A stretch of 64,000 nt of DNA from an uncultured Verrucomicrobiota bacterium (GTDB taxonomy: Bacteria > Verrucomicrobiota > Verrucomicrobiia > Chthoniobacterales > JACTMZ01). The notes under the pieces were generated by a model, which saw nothing but the letters and a program-made list of their open reading frames with translations, searched no databases and had not been told where the DNA came from. The stretch covers positions 124,001-188,000 of the forward strand of contig CAJBKE010000004.1 in assembly GCA_903953565.1 (NCBI GenBank). The letters are read 5' to 3'. Positions 17,711 through 30,455 of the stretch are shown here, one piece after another (positions within the stretch are counted from its first letter, which is position 1; every line of letters begins with the position of its first letter). A program made the position numbers and the translations under genes.

Positions 17711-18712
17711 ATGGATTCGCTGACCCAGATCGCTTTGGGATCCTGCGTCGCCGCCGCGTGTGTCCCGGGACGGCAGCGCCGCAAAGCTGCCCTCCTCGGC
17801 GCTGCATTGGGGACTGTTCCCGATCTTGATGTCTTCGTCGATTACGGCGATCCCGTTGCGAATTTCACCATGCATCGCGGGTTCAGCCACTCGCTGCTCG
17901 TCCTCGCCCCTTTGGGGCTCGTTCTTTGGGGCGCACTAAAAGTGTGGTGGCCTCCGGTCCGCGAGGCGCCGCGCCAATGGTTGGCCGCCATTCTCCTCGC
18001 CCTGCTCACCCACCCGCTGCTCGACGCGCACACCGCCTATGGCACGCAGCTCTTGTGGCCATCCGGCCTGGCCCCGGTCTCATGGGCCACATTGTTCATC
18101 ATCGATCCGCTTTACACCCTGCCGCTTTTGGCCGGAATGATCGCCGTTTTGATTCGGCCCGCCTCGCGCTGCGCCGGGCGTTGGTTGGTCGCGGGGCTTT
18201 TCCTCAGCACGCTCTATATGGGCTGGTCATGGACCGCAAAAACTTTGGTCGAAGCCCAAGCGCGGCAAGCACTCCAAGCGCGCGGACTCGCCGATGCCCC
18301 GATGTTTATCACTCCAACACCTCTCAACACGCTGCTTTGGCGCGTCGTTGTTCGCACCGACGGAGGATATTACGAGGGACTCGACTCCGTGGTGGCCGAT
18401 GACGGGGAGATCGAGTTTACCTTCCATCCTTCCGATGACGCCGCATTGACTGCAGCGGCTGATGTGCCCGCGCTCGCGCGATTGTCTTGGTTCGCCGATG
18501 GCTTTGTCAGCGGCACCATGGACAAGGACACGCTTGTCATTGCCGATCTTCGCATGGGACAGCACCCCGACTATGTCTTCCGCCATGCAGTGGCCCGACG
18601 CGGGAATCCTCATTGGCAAGAGGTCGAGCCGCAACGGATCGCGGCAAGGATGCGGACAAACCTTCTCGCGTCCCTTTGGCAGCGAATCTGGTCGGCCGAG
18701 CCGGATCTTTAG
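17711..18712 (+). CDS. YdjM-family membrane-bound metal-dependent hydrolase (COG1988)
   Basis: The N-terminus MDSLTQIALGSCVAAA and GTVPDLDVF followed by HRGFSHS are the hallmark of the LexA-regulated YdjM family, with the D, H and H residues as putative metal ligands. Four or five membrane segments span residues 55-180, and a soluble C-terminal part of about 130 residues follows. The ATG at 17711 gives the usual family N-terminus; an ATG 12 bases earlier is also in frame. It is divergent from the winged-helix gene. The hydrolysed substrate is not known for the family. Confidence 0.87.
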   Translation: MDSLTQIALGSCVAAACVPGRQRRKAALLGAALGTVPDLDVFVDYGDPVANFTMHRGFSHSLLVLAPLGLVLWGALKVWWPPVREAPRQWLAAILLALLTHPLLDAHTAYGTQLLWPSGLAPVSWATLFIIDPLYTLPLLAGMIAVLIRPASRCAGRWLVAGLFLSTLYMGWSWTAKTLVEAQARQALQARGLADAPMFITPTPLNTLLWRVVVRTDGGYYEGLDSVVADDGEIEFTFHPSDDAALTAAADVPALARLSWFADGFVSGTMDKDTLVIADLRMGQHPDYVFRHAVARRGNPHWQEVEPQRIAARMRTNLLASLWQRIWSAEPDL

Positions 18713-18783
18713 AGGGGTTTACGAAAATCTGTGGTCGCTCGTCATTCCGGCAGCGTCCCTGCTTGCGAGGCCAAGTCCCGCTG

Positions 18784-19518
18784 CTACGGAACAGCTCGCC
18801 GATTGGCAGGTTGGACCTGCGGACTTGTATCCTGCGACTCCAACCTTTTCACCCTCTCCTTCGTCCCGCGCAACGCGTACCCCTGCGTCTCCAGTTTCTC
18901 CGCCATCGCTGCTGTGATCATCCGCGCCGTGCGCTTCTGGTCGGCGGTGACTCCGGTTTTGGCGAGAGACACGAGAGCGCGTATGCCTCCGCCGATCGGC
19001 GTCGGAAACGTGAGCATACCGGGCTCGGCATTCGATCCGCCGGTTGTTTCGATTTCCGCAATCATCCGCCGTGTGCCGCGTGCGCCTACAACCGAAACGG
19101 TGGTCCGCGCTTCCATTTTCGTGCCTCCGGCTCCGAGTCCGACCACGCTGCGCAGCAGACGGCTGCCTTGATTGAGCCGCAAGAAGCGGCCCTCCACGAT
19201 CCACGCGCCTTTCGAGGGCCGCAGCCCTTTGGTCAGCGGCACGGCCGGCGCGATTCGTTCCGAGATCCGCTCACATAGCTCGTTGGTGAAATTTTTCAGG
19301 ACGGTCTGGCGGAAGTCTTCAAGCTCCGGGCCGGCGCGATCCACATCGAGGGCATCTGCCGGCACCTCAAAGTCGGCAACATAGACCCGGGTCGGCATGG
19401 CGAGACGATCCTGGGACCATTTGTCTTCCTTCACGCTGACCGAGGCGCAGCCGGCCATAAGGAGACACCCTGCGGCTCCAGCCAGCACCGGACCAACGCG
19501 GAGTGGGTGGACTTTCAT
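18784..19518 (-). CDS. DUF4410-like lipoprotein
   Basis: The ATG at 19518 begins a lipoprotein signal, with lipobox LMAGC followed by ASVSVKEDKW. The body fits DUF4410: VYVADFEV near the start, LCERISERIAPA, and GAWIVEGRFLRLNQGSRLLRSVVGLGAGGTKMEARTTV. Proteins of this kind are envelope lipoproteins with a nucleotide-binding-like or GNA1162-like fold, without a defined role. It converges with the YdjM-family gene and lies downstream of smc in the same direction. Confidence 0.8.
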   Translation of the reverse strand: MKVHPLRVGPVLAGAAGCLLMAGCASVSVKEDKWSQDRLAMPTRVYVADFEVPADALDVDRAGPELEDFRQTVLKNFTNELCERISERIAPAVPLTKGLRPSKGAWIVEGRFLRLNQGSRLLRSVVGLGAGGTKMEARTTVSVVGARGTRRMIAEIETTGGSNAEPGMLTFPTPIGGGIRALVSLAKTGVTADQKRTARMITAAMAEKLETQGYALRGTKERVKRLESQDTSPQVQPANRRAVP

Positions 19519-19629
19519 CCGCTCCAACTTAGTGCCGGCCTCCACATGCCGTAAGTCTAATCGTCTTGCTCCAACGAAGAAGGTGAATCGCGGTGGCCCT
19601 ACCGCGGTCTCTCACAGGAGTCCGACAAC

Positions 19630-23433
<3,804 letters not shown>

Positions 23434-23542
23434 GGGGAAGAAAATTCAGAGTCCAATTTTTAAAGGTGCCCGGAACGGATGGCAACCACACATACTACTA
23501 ATTGTGGTGCGTCCGGCCAGTGGGCCCCATATTTAGCTAAGA

Positions 23543-24910
23543 ATGCCCTTATCTGCGAACAGTTTCTCGTTTGCCGAGAAGTCCGATATGGACCTCCTCT
23601 TTGAACTGCTGCGCTTCCGCAGCGTGTCGACCAAGCCGGACCACGCGCCGGAAATGCGGGCCTGCGCGGATTGGCTCTGCGCCCTGCTCCGCCATGGCGG
23701 GTTCCAGGCGGAGGTCGCGGAAACCGGCGGACACCCCGCTGTGCTGGCCCGCGGCCCCGAAGCGCCAGGCAAGCCGACTGTGCTGATTTACGGACACTAT
23801 GACGTCCAGCCCGAGGAGCCTCTGAATCTCTGGACCTCGCCGCCCTTCGAGCCGGCCATCCGCAACAAACGCGTCTTCGCCCGCGGGGCGACGGACAACA
23901 AGGGACAAATTCTCGCCCACATTCTCGGCGCCACCCACTTGTTGCGCGAGGAAGGGGCTTTGCCGGTGAATCTCATTTTCCTGATCGAAGGCGAAGAAGA
24001 GGTAGGAAGCACGAACCTTGATGACTTCATTCGCGCCCGCCGCAGCGAGCTACGCTGCGACATCATCGCCATCTCGGATACCGGGATGATCGCCGAGGGA
24101 TATCCGACTTTGACCCAAAGCCTGCGTGGCATCGCGGCGATGGAGGTCATCGTGCGCGGCCCGGGGACGGATTTGCACTCCGGCATTTTCGGCGGCGCGG
24201 TCATGAATCCGGCCACCGCCCTCGTCAGAATGCTGGCCAGCCTGCATGATGACCGCGGTCGGATTGCTGTGCCCGGATTTTATGATGATGTGACCAAACT
24301 CGACACCGCGGAACGCGAAGCGCTGGCTGCTTTGCCGGTCACTGAATCCGATTACCAACGCGAAACCGGCGTCCTCATCCTCGCCGGGGAGGAAGGCTTC
24401 AGCACCGTCGAGCGTATCGGTATTCGCCCCACGGCCGAAATCAACGGTCTGACCAGCGGCTACCAAGGCGCAGGCACCAAGACCGTGCTGCCATCCGTCG
24501 CCTCGGCCAAACTCACCTTCCGCCTCGTTCCCAACCAAAAGCCCGACCGCGCACTCAATCTGGTGGAAATCCATCTGCAAAACGTTCTGCCGCCCGGCGT
24601 CGAAATGGAGATCGTTCGGGGTCACGGCGGAATGCCCTACGCGCTGGATTTGAAAAGCCCGTGGTGCGGCGCCGCATTACGCGCGCTTGAACAAACCTTC
24701 GGCCGTCCGCCTGCTCTGATGCGCGAAGGCGGAAGCATTCCCATCGTGCAAACTTTCCGCGAACTTCTCGGGTCGGACACGCTGCTCCTCGGTCTCGCCG
24801 CGCCGGACTGCAAAGCGCATGCGCCGGACGAAAACTTTCCGATCGAAAACTTCGAAGCCGGCATCCGGCTCCATCAAAATCTCCTGCACGAACTTTCTCG
24901 TGGCGCCTGA
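23543..24910 (+). CDS. M20-family metallopeptidase (carnosinase-like dipeptidase)
   Basis: The zinc ligands and catalytic residues of the M20 clan are visible: IYGHYDVQP (H, catalytic D), GATDNKGQ (bridging D), IEGEEEVGS (catalytic E and ligand E), SDTGM (ligand D) and CKAHAPDENF (ligand H). The dimerisation domain holds RGPGTDLHSGIFGGAVMNPA with its histidine. A cytoplasmic dipeptidase or acyl-peptide hydrolase is expected; the exact substrate is not clear. It is divergent from smc across 109 bases that include an ACCACA/TGTGGT inverted repeat at 23485-23508. Confidence 0.92.
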   Translation: MPLSANSFSFAEKSDMDLLFELLRFRSVSTKPDHAPEMRACADWLCALLRHGGFQAEVAETGGHPAVLARGPEAPGKPTVLIYGHYDVQPEEPLNLWTSPPFEPAIRNKRVFARGATDNKGQILAHILGATHLLREEGALPVNLIFLIEGEEEVGSTNLDDFIRARRSELRCDIIAISDTGMIAEGYPTLTQSLRGIAAMEVIVRGPGTDLHSGIFGGAVMNPATALVRMLASLHDDRGRIAVPGFYDDVTKLDTAEREALAALPVTESDYQRETGVLILAGEEGFSTVERIGIRPTAEINGLTSGYQGAGTKTVLPSVASAKLTFRLVPNQKPDRALNLVEIHLQNVLPPGVEMEIVRGHGGMPYALDLKSPWCGAALRALEQTFGRPPALMREGGSIPIVQTFRELLGSDTLLLGLAAPDCKAHAPDENFPIENFEAGIRLHQNLLHELSRGA

Positions 24911-25007
24911 GCACTTCTGGCCTGCGGCCTGCGCGCCACGGCCTCGAGCGAAATCCCCTTCGCCGACGGCATCTGCCGACCGCGGATCGCGTCACGCACC
25001 GAAAAAC

Positions 25008-25035
25008 TTGCACCACCCTCCCGAGTCGCTATGGT
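25008..25035 (+). promoter_or_regulatory. Promoter of tRNA-Leu
   Basis: A -35-like TTGCAC at 25008-25013 is followed, after 16 bases, by a -10-like TATGGT at 25030-25035. The tRNA 5' end lies nine bases further on, the expected distance for initiation a few bases before the mature end. Confidence 0.55.
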
Positions 25036-25044
25036 TTTACCCGC

Positions 25045-25128
25045 GCTCGGGTGGTGAAATGGCAGACACGTACGTTTGAGGGGCGTATGCCGCAAGGCAT
25101 GGGGGTTCAAGTCCCCCCCCGAGCACCA
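25045..25128 (+). tRNA. tRNA-Leu (anticodon GAG), CCA encoded
   Basis: The acceptor stem GCTCGGG pairs with CCCGAGC, followed by A and an encoded CCA. The anticodon stem TACGT/GCGTA holds the loop TTGAGGG, giving the anticodon GAG for CUC and CUU codons. The long variable arm TGCC-GCAA-GGCA and the T arm GGGGG-TTCAAGT-CCCCC are typical of a class II leucine tRNA. No integrated element is visible at its 3' end; fumC follows 17 bases later. Confidence 0.95.
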
Positions 25129-25145
25129 CTTCCCTCCGCTTGCCC

Positions 25146-26531
25146 ATGAAGACCCGCCGCGAAACCGACACCATGGGAGCCATCGAGGTTCCCGCCGACC
25201 GCTACTACGGCGCGCAGACCGCGCGCTCGCTCGTCCATTTCGACATTGGCGACGACACCAAGCCACGCGAACTCGTCCGCGCCCTCGGGGTGCTCAAAAA
25301 AGCCTGCGCCCTCGTCAATCAAGACCTCGGCAAACTCCCCGCCGATAAAGCCAATCTCATTGCGCAAGCCGCCGACGAGGTCATCGCCGGCCGACTCGAC
25401 GACCATTTCCCGCTGCGCATCTGGCAAACCGGCTCCGGCACCCAGAGCAACATGAACGCCAACGAGGTCATCTCCAACCGCGCCATCGAAATGGCCGGCG
25501 GCGAAATGGGATCGAAAACGCCGGTGCATCCCAACGACCACGTCAACATGTCGCAGTCCTCGAACGACACCTTCCCCACGGCCATGTCCATCGCCGCAGC
25601 CGAAGTCGTCGTCCACAATTTGCTACCCGCCGTGCGCGAACTCCGCGACGCCCTCGACGCCAAAGCCAAGGCCTTCGACGGCATCGTCAAAATCGGACGC
25701 ACCCACCTGCAGGACGCGACCCCCATCACGCTCGGCCAGGAGTTCTCCGGCTACGTCGCCCTCCTCGACGCCGACCTCGCCCGCATCGAAGCCACACTGC
25801 CGGGCGTCATGTCTCTCGGCATCGGTGGCACCGCGGTCGGCACCGGACTCAATTCGCATCCCGAATTCGGCGAACGCGCCGCCAAAAAAATCGCCGAATT
25901 GACCAGCCTACCGTTCACCTCGAACCCCAACAAATTTGCCGCACTTTCCGCTCACGACGAATTCGTCTTCGCCTCCGGCGCGCTGAAGACGCTCGCCTGC
26001 TCGCTGATGAAAGTCGCCAACGACATCCGCTGGCTGGCCAGCGGACCGCGTTGCGGACTCGGCGAGTTGACCATTCCCGAAAACGAACCCGGTTCCTCCA
26101 TCATGCCGGGCAAAGTGAACCCGACGCAAAGCGAGGCCATGACCATGGTCTGCTGCCAGGTCATGGGAAACGACGCCGCCATCGGCTTCGCCGGATCGCA
26201 GGGCAATTTCGAACTCAACGTCTTCAAGCCCGTCATCATCCACAACTTCCTGCACTCCGTCCGGCTTCTCTCCGACGCCTGCCGCTCCTTCACCCACCAT
26301 TGCGCCAGCGGCATCGAGCCCAACATGGAGCGCATCAACCACTACGTGCAGGACTCGCTCATGCTCGTCACCGCGCTCAACCCGCACATCGGTTACGACA
26401 AAGCCGCGCAGATCGCCAAAACAGCGCACAAAGAAAAAAGCAGCCTCCGCGAAGCCGCCATCGCCTCCGGCCACCTTACCGGCGAACAGTTCGACCAGTG
26501 GGTCAACCCGGAAGCCATGACCCGTCCTTAA
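25146..26531 (+). CDS. fumC: Class II fumarate hydratase
   Basis: This enzyme of the citric acid cycle converts fumarate to L-malate. Family blocks are all present: [52 protein letters not shown], and the signature [13 protein letters not shown]. The length of 461 residues is normal. The ATG at 25146 is preferred to an upstream TTG two codons earlier. The succinate dehydrogenase operon for the previous step lies 22 kb away at 47841-51743. It is convergent with the giant-protein operon, and the two stops share a hairpin. Confidence 0.97.
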   Translation: MKTRRETDTMGAIEVPADRYYGAQTARSLVHFDIGDDTKPRELVRALGVLKKACALVNQDLGKLPADKANLIAQAADEVIAGRLDDHFPLRIWQTGSGTQSNMNANEVISNRAIEMAGGEMGSKTPVHPNDHVNMSQSSNDTFPTAMSIAAAEVVVHNLLPAVRELRDALDAKAKAFDGIVKIGRTHLQDATPITLGQEFSGYVALLDADLARIEATLPGVMSLGIGGTAVGTGLNSHPEFGERAAKKIAELTSLPFTSNPNKFAALSAHDEFVFASGALKTLACSLMKVANDIRWLASGPRCGLGELTIPENEPGSSIMPGKVNPTQSEAMTMVCCQVMGNDAAIGFAGSQGNFELNVFKPVIIHNFLHSVRLLSDACRSFTHHCASGIEPNMERINHYVQDSLMLVTALNPHIGYDKAAQIAKTAHKEKSSLREAAIASGHLTGEQFDQWVNPEAMTRP

Positions 26532-26559
26532 CCGGACGGTTCGCGGTCAGCGGTTAAGG
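26526..26559. terminator. Shared hairpin between converging fumC and giant-protein operon
   Basis: CCTTAACCG (26526-26534) and CGGTTAAGG (26551-26559) are perfect 9-bp inverted arms around a 16-base loop. The arms include the fumC stop and the last codons of the opposing gene. The symmetry would serve transcripts from both sides, but no T run follows, so intrinsic termination is not certain. Confidence 0.4.
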
Positions 26560-29500
26560 TGCAGTTTCAGCCGCCAGAATTGCTTCCTCGAGTCTGTCGG
26601 CAACCCGAGAGGCAGCTCATTCGCTTCGCCAACGGTGGTGATCAAGTCAGCCGGAATCGCCGTGGCGAAGTCATTTATGAGGCTCAAAGCGGTCTGCAAT
26701 TCATAGTTGAACGATGCCGCATAGGCCGCAGGAAACTTCCAGTGCATGGTGTATTTTGAGTCGGCTGCCCTGCTCAAACGAAGGTCGCGGGGGAACAGGT
26801 CGACCAAGGGAGAGCCCGATCCAAGCGAAGGATCGGAGCCGTCCAAGTAAAGTTGGACGAGCGATTTGCCGCCCGCTCCTTTTGCGTAGGCATTCTGACC
26901 CGTGCCGCCGAAAAATGCCTGCTCGTAGGCATCGCCCAACAAGTTTCCGTCTGTGTCTGCGCCGGGCGAAGTGGGCAGGCTGAGCAATGCAACAGATTTT
27001 ACCTCGATGGCTTGGCCGTAGAAACCGGCAGGTGGAGAAACATCAGTGTAGCCGGTTACGACGATCCGCGCGCCGGGGCGAAGGTCCAGGCTCTTGTTGA
27101 AGGCATAAGGCTTCCCACCCGCTTCGAGAAGCTTGTAACCGATCGGCATCGAGGGGAATCCTCCCCCGGGCAGCTCAAACTCGCCCGAATAGCTCATGGT
27201 CAGGGTAACAACACCCTCGGGACGCGGAACGGCGGAGCCGAGAATTTCAGCCACCCCGCTTATGGCGTTGGAGACCACGACAGGTTCAGGCGCGTTGCTG
27301 ACACGTGGATCGACCACACCGGTCCGAATAAAAGAGCGCAGGATGTCGATGGGCAGCCCCGGCGCAGATGCAATGCCGGGGGTTGTGATATTGGTGAGGA
27401 CATTGCTGATCTCCGACTCGGAGAGAGGACTTGCAGTCTCGTTGGTCCTCCGGCTGCTGAATTCGTAAACCGCATTGGCCACTTGAAGGAGCGCCGCCGC
27501 ACTGGGCGAAGGTTCGGCTGTGGTGACCGCTTCCCGGATCGGGCCACTCAGCCCCGCGAATGTGTAAGCTGGTACTCCGGACACCCCGCCCGATGACAGC
27601 ATGGACAAGTCGGAAGATCCAAGAGGCACACGTGATTCATCTCCGGCGCGTCCAGGCAAGACTGTGAGGTTTGTTCTTCCCAGGAGTGCTCCGAGCTTCT
27701 CCTCAACCAATAAAGTGGAAACGGTTTCGGCCACCGACGCGAGGGCAGCGACCTTCTGTGCGGCAGGCGTCACAACAATTTCAAACACGAGCGGAGTGCC
27801 CACTCCGGCCGTCTGCCTCTCGCCGATGCGCACCGAGCAGAACGGCTCCAAAGTCGAAAGAGCTTGGATGCCGCTTGCCCCGGTTCCAGCCGGCGCGGCA
27901 ATGCTGACAATGAAGCGAGGCATCGAGCCCGTGACAGTCGAGGGCCCGCTGTTCAACCAACCCGCTCCGGAGTTGGCTGCATCGAGTCGGGCTTTGACCA
28001 GCGCGGCATCCGCCGAGGCCGGAATCGTCGCCGAACCGCCGCCGGCGAGAATGATCGAACCGGCCGTCGGAAGGTAACGCGCGTGGAGGGCGCTGACCCA
28101 GTTGCTCGCCGCCGAGGCGACGCTGCCACCCCAGAAGTAAGCCTCGGGCAGAACCGATCCGCTGGCCGGAACGGCAACAAGACTTGCCATCTCCCGGCCG
28201 GGGGCAGGGCAATTGGTATTGGTTGCGCCGGTGAGTGCGAAATTTTGCGGCGTGCGGGCACTGACATAAGGCATCGAGGCATCCGTGGCCAAACGGGCTA
28301 TCGTGGCCGTGGCTGAACCGCCGAGGACAGCGGTGCGCGCGCTGCGGAGAAGAGCTCCGCTGGGCGACTGGACTGAGACCGTAACATTGGCAGCGGCCGG
28401 ACGATCCGCCGCCGGGCTCGAGCTGCCGTCTCGGGCCAGCACGCTGACGGCCAGGTCGAAGGCTACTTGGTCCAGAGCCCCCAGCCTTGTGCCATCCGGG
28501 GCACGGGCAATGGCATCGGAGGGGTCTGCGGGATCCGTGCCTGCAGCAATCTCCGACAGATCAGCATCTCCGTCCCCATCCGCATCGAAACCGGAGCGGG
28601 GATCGAGCTCCTTGGCTTGCTCGACGTAATCGGGCACTCCATCGCCATCGGAGTCCATGGCATCGGATCCGGAATCGAAGGAGAACACGGCAGATGCAAC
28701 CGGACTGCGCTCTCCCCCGGCCGATTCCGAATAAAAGGCGAGCACACCGCTCTGCAAAAGAATCAAGGGGACCGCGGGATCGTAGGCCTGCCAGGCGCCT
28801 GTCTCGTATGAGGTGTCAAACCTGCTATAGATCGTCCGCGTGGCCGGCATCCCTGCAGCCGCCAAACGCGCGTTTTCCGCCGAGGAAAGTTCCACCTCTA
28901 CAGCTGAATCGAACGAGCCGCCCGAAGGACTGGCCGTCACGGTGTCCGCGATGCCGGAGGTCGCGGGGGCTAGGTTGAAATAGGAGATGTCCGCCGCGAA
29001 CTGACTGCCAAGCGCATGGGTGGCACCGGTGGGTGGCGTGCCGGCACTGGTGCTCGAAGGCGAGCCAAGACCGGTGGAGGAACCAAGGAAGAGCTCCCGC
29101 GTGACGTTCAACGGCGAAGGGAGAGGAACGCCTGCCGCCACCCCGCTGCTCCAATCGCCGGCGTTGGCTGTGCCGACCAACCGAGCGTTAGGATCGACCA
29201 AGGGAGCGCCCTTGAAAAACAAAACATTGCCCCTCGAAGCGAGATTCGCCGAGGCGGGAAGTGCGGTGCTTCCGAGAAAAGCGCCGTCCCGGTCGTAACG
29301 CGCCATGGAGCTGCTGGCGCCGTCCCGCGAGGAGCCCTCGAACATGACGAAATCGCCGTTTGCCATGGGCACGCCGCCGATCAAAGCGGCCGCAGTTTTC
29401 GGGGAGAGCTCCTTCACGAGCTGAGGAAAACTGCCCGGAATATAATCGTAGACTCCCGCCAAAGGACTACCTCCCTCGAAGACGACCAGCAAACGGTCGG

Positions 29501-30455
29501 GTGCCGAGCCGATGCCACGCACAGTCGCGAGCGATGCAATGGTCCGCGAAGGAAACACCATGTATTGCGGCGAGTAATCCGGCGCGGCGTTCGGCGTTCC
29601 ATTGACAATGGAAAGGGGCGATGCCGTCAGCTTGTAGCTTTTGAGAAAGCCCGAGCTCAGCACGAGCATCCGCCAGTCGAGCGACGGACCGAAGAAACCC
29701 GAAACAATCTTGTCCTGAGAACCGACGGACAGGGAGACATCCGGTGACGATACGTTCATCACTCCATCGCCAACGTCGTGCAATTGCAGCGCGGCGGAAC
29801 CGTAGGGCGAACCGACGACCAAAGCGGCGAGCACCTTGGATGGAGTGCGATCCACGCTGATCGGAAACATGCGCAGAACTTCCTGGTAAGACGGCAAGGT
29901 TCCGGCCGCGGCAAGATTGGCCAAAGAGCCTCCTGTATTGCGCCGGGTCTCCACTTTGCTCTCAGAGGGCGCGCCGTTCAGCGAACTCAACACTACGGCA
30001 TCGTCAAAACCGGCCGGTGCACCGCTGCCGACCCGGAGGAGCAAAGCTTTGTCCGGCCCGATGCCTGCGGTATCGAGCGGAACTGACGACAACATGTCAG
30101 GGCCGGAAAGCTTCACCCCTACGGCGCGGCCGTAGCGTGGATGCATGACGATGGCGTCACTGGCAGTCGCGGAAAACAGATGGCCGACGGCCAGCCCGGA
30201 TATCTCGGGCAGGACGGCCCGCGGGCTCGAAACCGTGAAGGCACCGCCGGACGAACCGAGAGCCACGCGCAACTGTCCGTTTTCGCGATCGGCAATCAGG
30301 ATGTCGGGATGCGTGTCGTTGTTAAAATCGGCCGAGATCGCCGTTTCCCGGCCAAAGGCCACATTGCAATCGGCGCAATTCGGAACGATGGGCGCGGGAG
30401 ACGTCGCGATGAGAAGGCCGGAGGCAGAGAGGAAGCTGAAGAGGTGCTTGTTCAT
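26547..30455 (-). CDS. Giant secreted protein 3 (FG-GAP-like N-terminus, calcium-type DxDGDG repeats)
   Basis: This 1302-residue exported protein is the last gene of a three-gene operon; its ATG overlaps the previous stop as ATGA. A signal peptide leads into SPAPIVPNCADC, a short cysteine motif shared with the gene upstream. Residues 43-70 (ADFNNDTHPDILIADRENGQ) look like an FG-GAP/VCBS propeller unit. Residues 592-652 carry thrombospondin-type-3-like calcium motifs (DSDGDGVPDYVE, DADGDGDADLSE). A second such unit (ADTDGNLLGDAYEQ) lies near the C-terminus. The rest has a beta-rich, adhesin-like composition. No enzyme signature is visible and I know no named family for the whole. Confidence 0.75.
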   Translation of the reverse strand: MNKHLFSFLSASGLLIATSPAPIVPNCADCNVAFGRETAISADFNNDTHPDILIADRENGQLRVALGSSGGAFTVSSPRAVLPEISGLAVGHLFSATASDAIVMHPRYGRAVGVKLSGPDMLSSVPLDTAGIGPDKALLLRVGSGAPAGFDDAVVLSSLNGAPSESKVETRRNTGGSLANLAAAGTLPSYQEVLRMFPISVDRTPSKVLAALVVGSPYGSAALQLHDVGDGVMNVSSPDVSLSVGSQDKIVSGFFGPSLDWRMLVLSSGFLKSYKLTASPLSIVNGTPNAAPDYSPQYMVFPSRTIASLATVRGIGSAPDRLLVVFEGGSPLAGVYDYIPGSFPQLVKELSPKTAAALIGGVPMANGDFVMFEGSSRDGASSSMARYDRDGAFLGSTALPASANLASRGNVLFFKGAPLVDPNARLVGTANAGDWSSGVAAGVPLPSPLNVTRELFLGSSTGLGSPSSTSAGTPPTGATHALGSQFAADISYFNLAPATSGIADTVTASPSGGSFDSAVEVELSSAENARLAAAGMPATRTIYSRFDTSYETGAWQAYDPAVPLILLQSGVLAFYSESAGGERSPVASAVFSFDSGSDAMDSDGDGVPDYVEQAKELDPRSGFDADGDGDADLSEIAAGTDPADPSDAIARAPDGTRLGALDQVAFDLAVSVLARDGSSSPAADRPAAANVTVSVQSPSGALLRSARTAVLGGSATATIARLATDASMPYVSARTPQNFALTGATNTNCPAPGREMASLVAVPASGSVLPEAYFWGGSVASAASNWVSALHARYLPTAGSIILAGGGSATIPASADAALVKARLDAANSGAGWLNSGPSTVTGSMPRFIVSIAAPAGTGASGIQALSTLEPFCSVRIGERQTAGVGTPLVFEIVVTPAAQKVAALASVAETVSTLLVEEKLGALLGRTNLTVLPGRAGDESRVPLGSSDLSMLSSGGVSGVPAYTFAGLSGPIREAVTTAEPSPSAAALLQVANAVYEFSSRRTNETASPLSESEISNVLTNITTPGIASAPGLPIDILRSFIRTGVVDPRVSNAPEPVVVSNAISGVAEILGSAVPRPEGVVTLTMSYSGEFELPGGGFPSMPIGYKLLEAGGKPYAFNKSLDLRPGARIVVTGYTDVSPPAGFYGQAIEVKSVALLSLPTSPGADTDGNLLGDAYEQAFFGGTGQNAYAKGAGGKSLVQLYLDGSDPSLGSGSPLVDLFPRDLRLSRAADSKYTMHWKFPAAYAASFNYELQTALSLINDFATAIPADLITTVGEANELPLGLPTDSRKQFWRLKLHLNR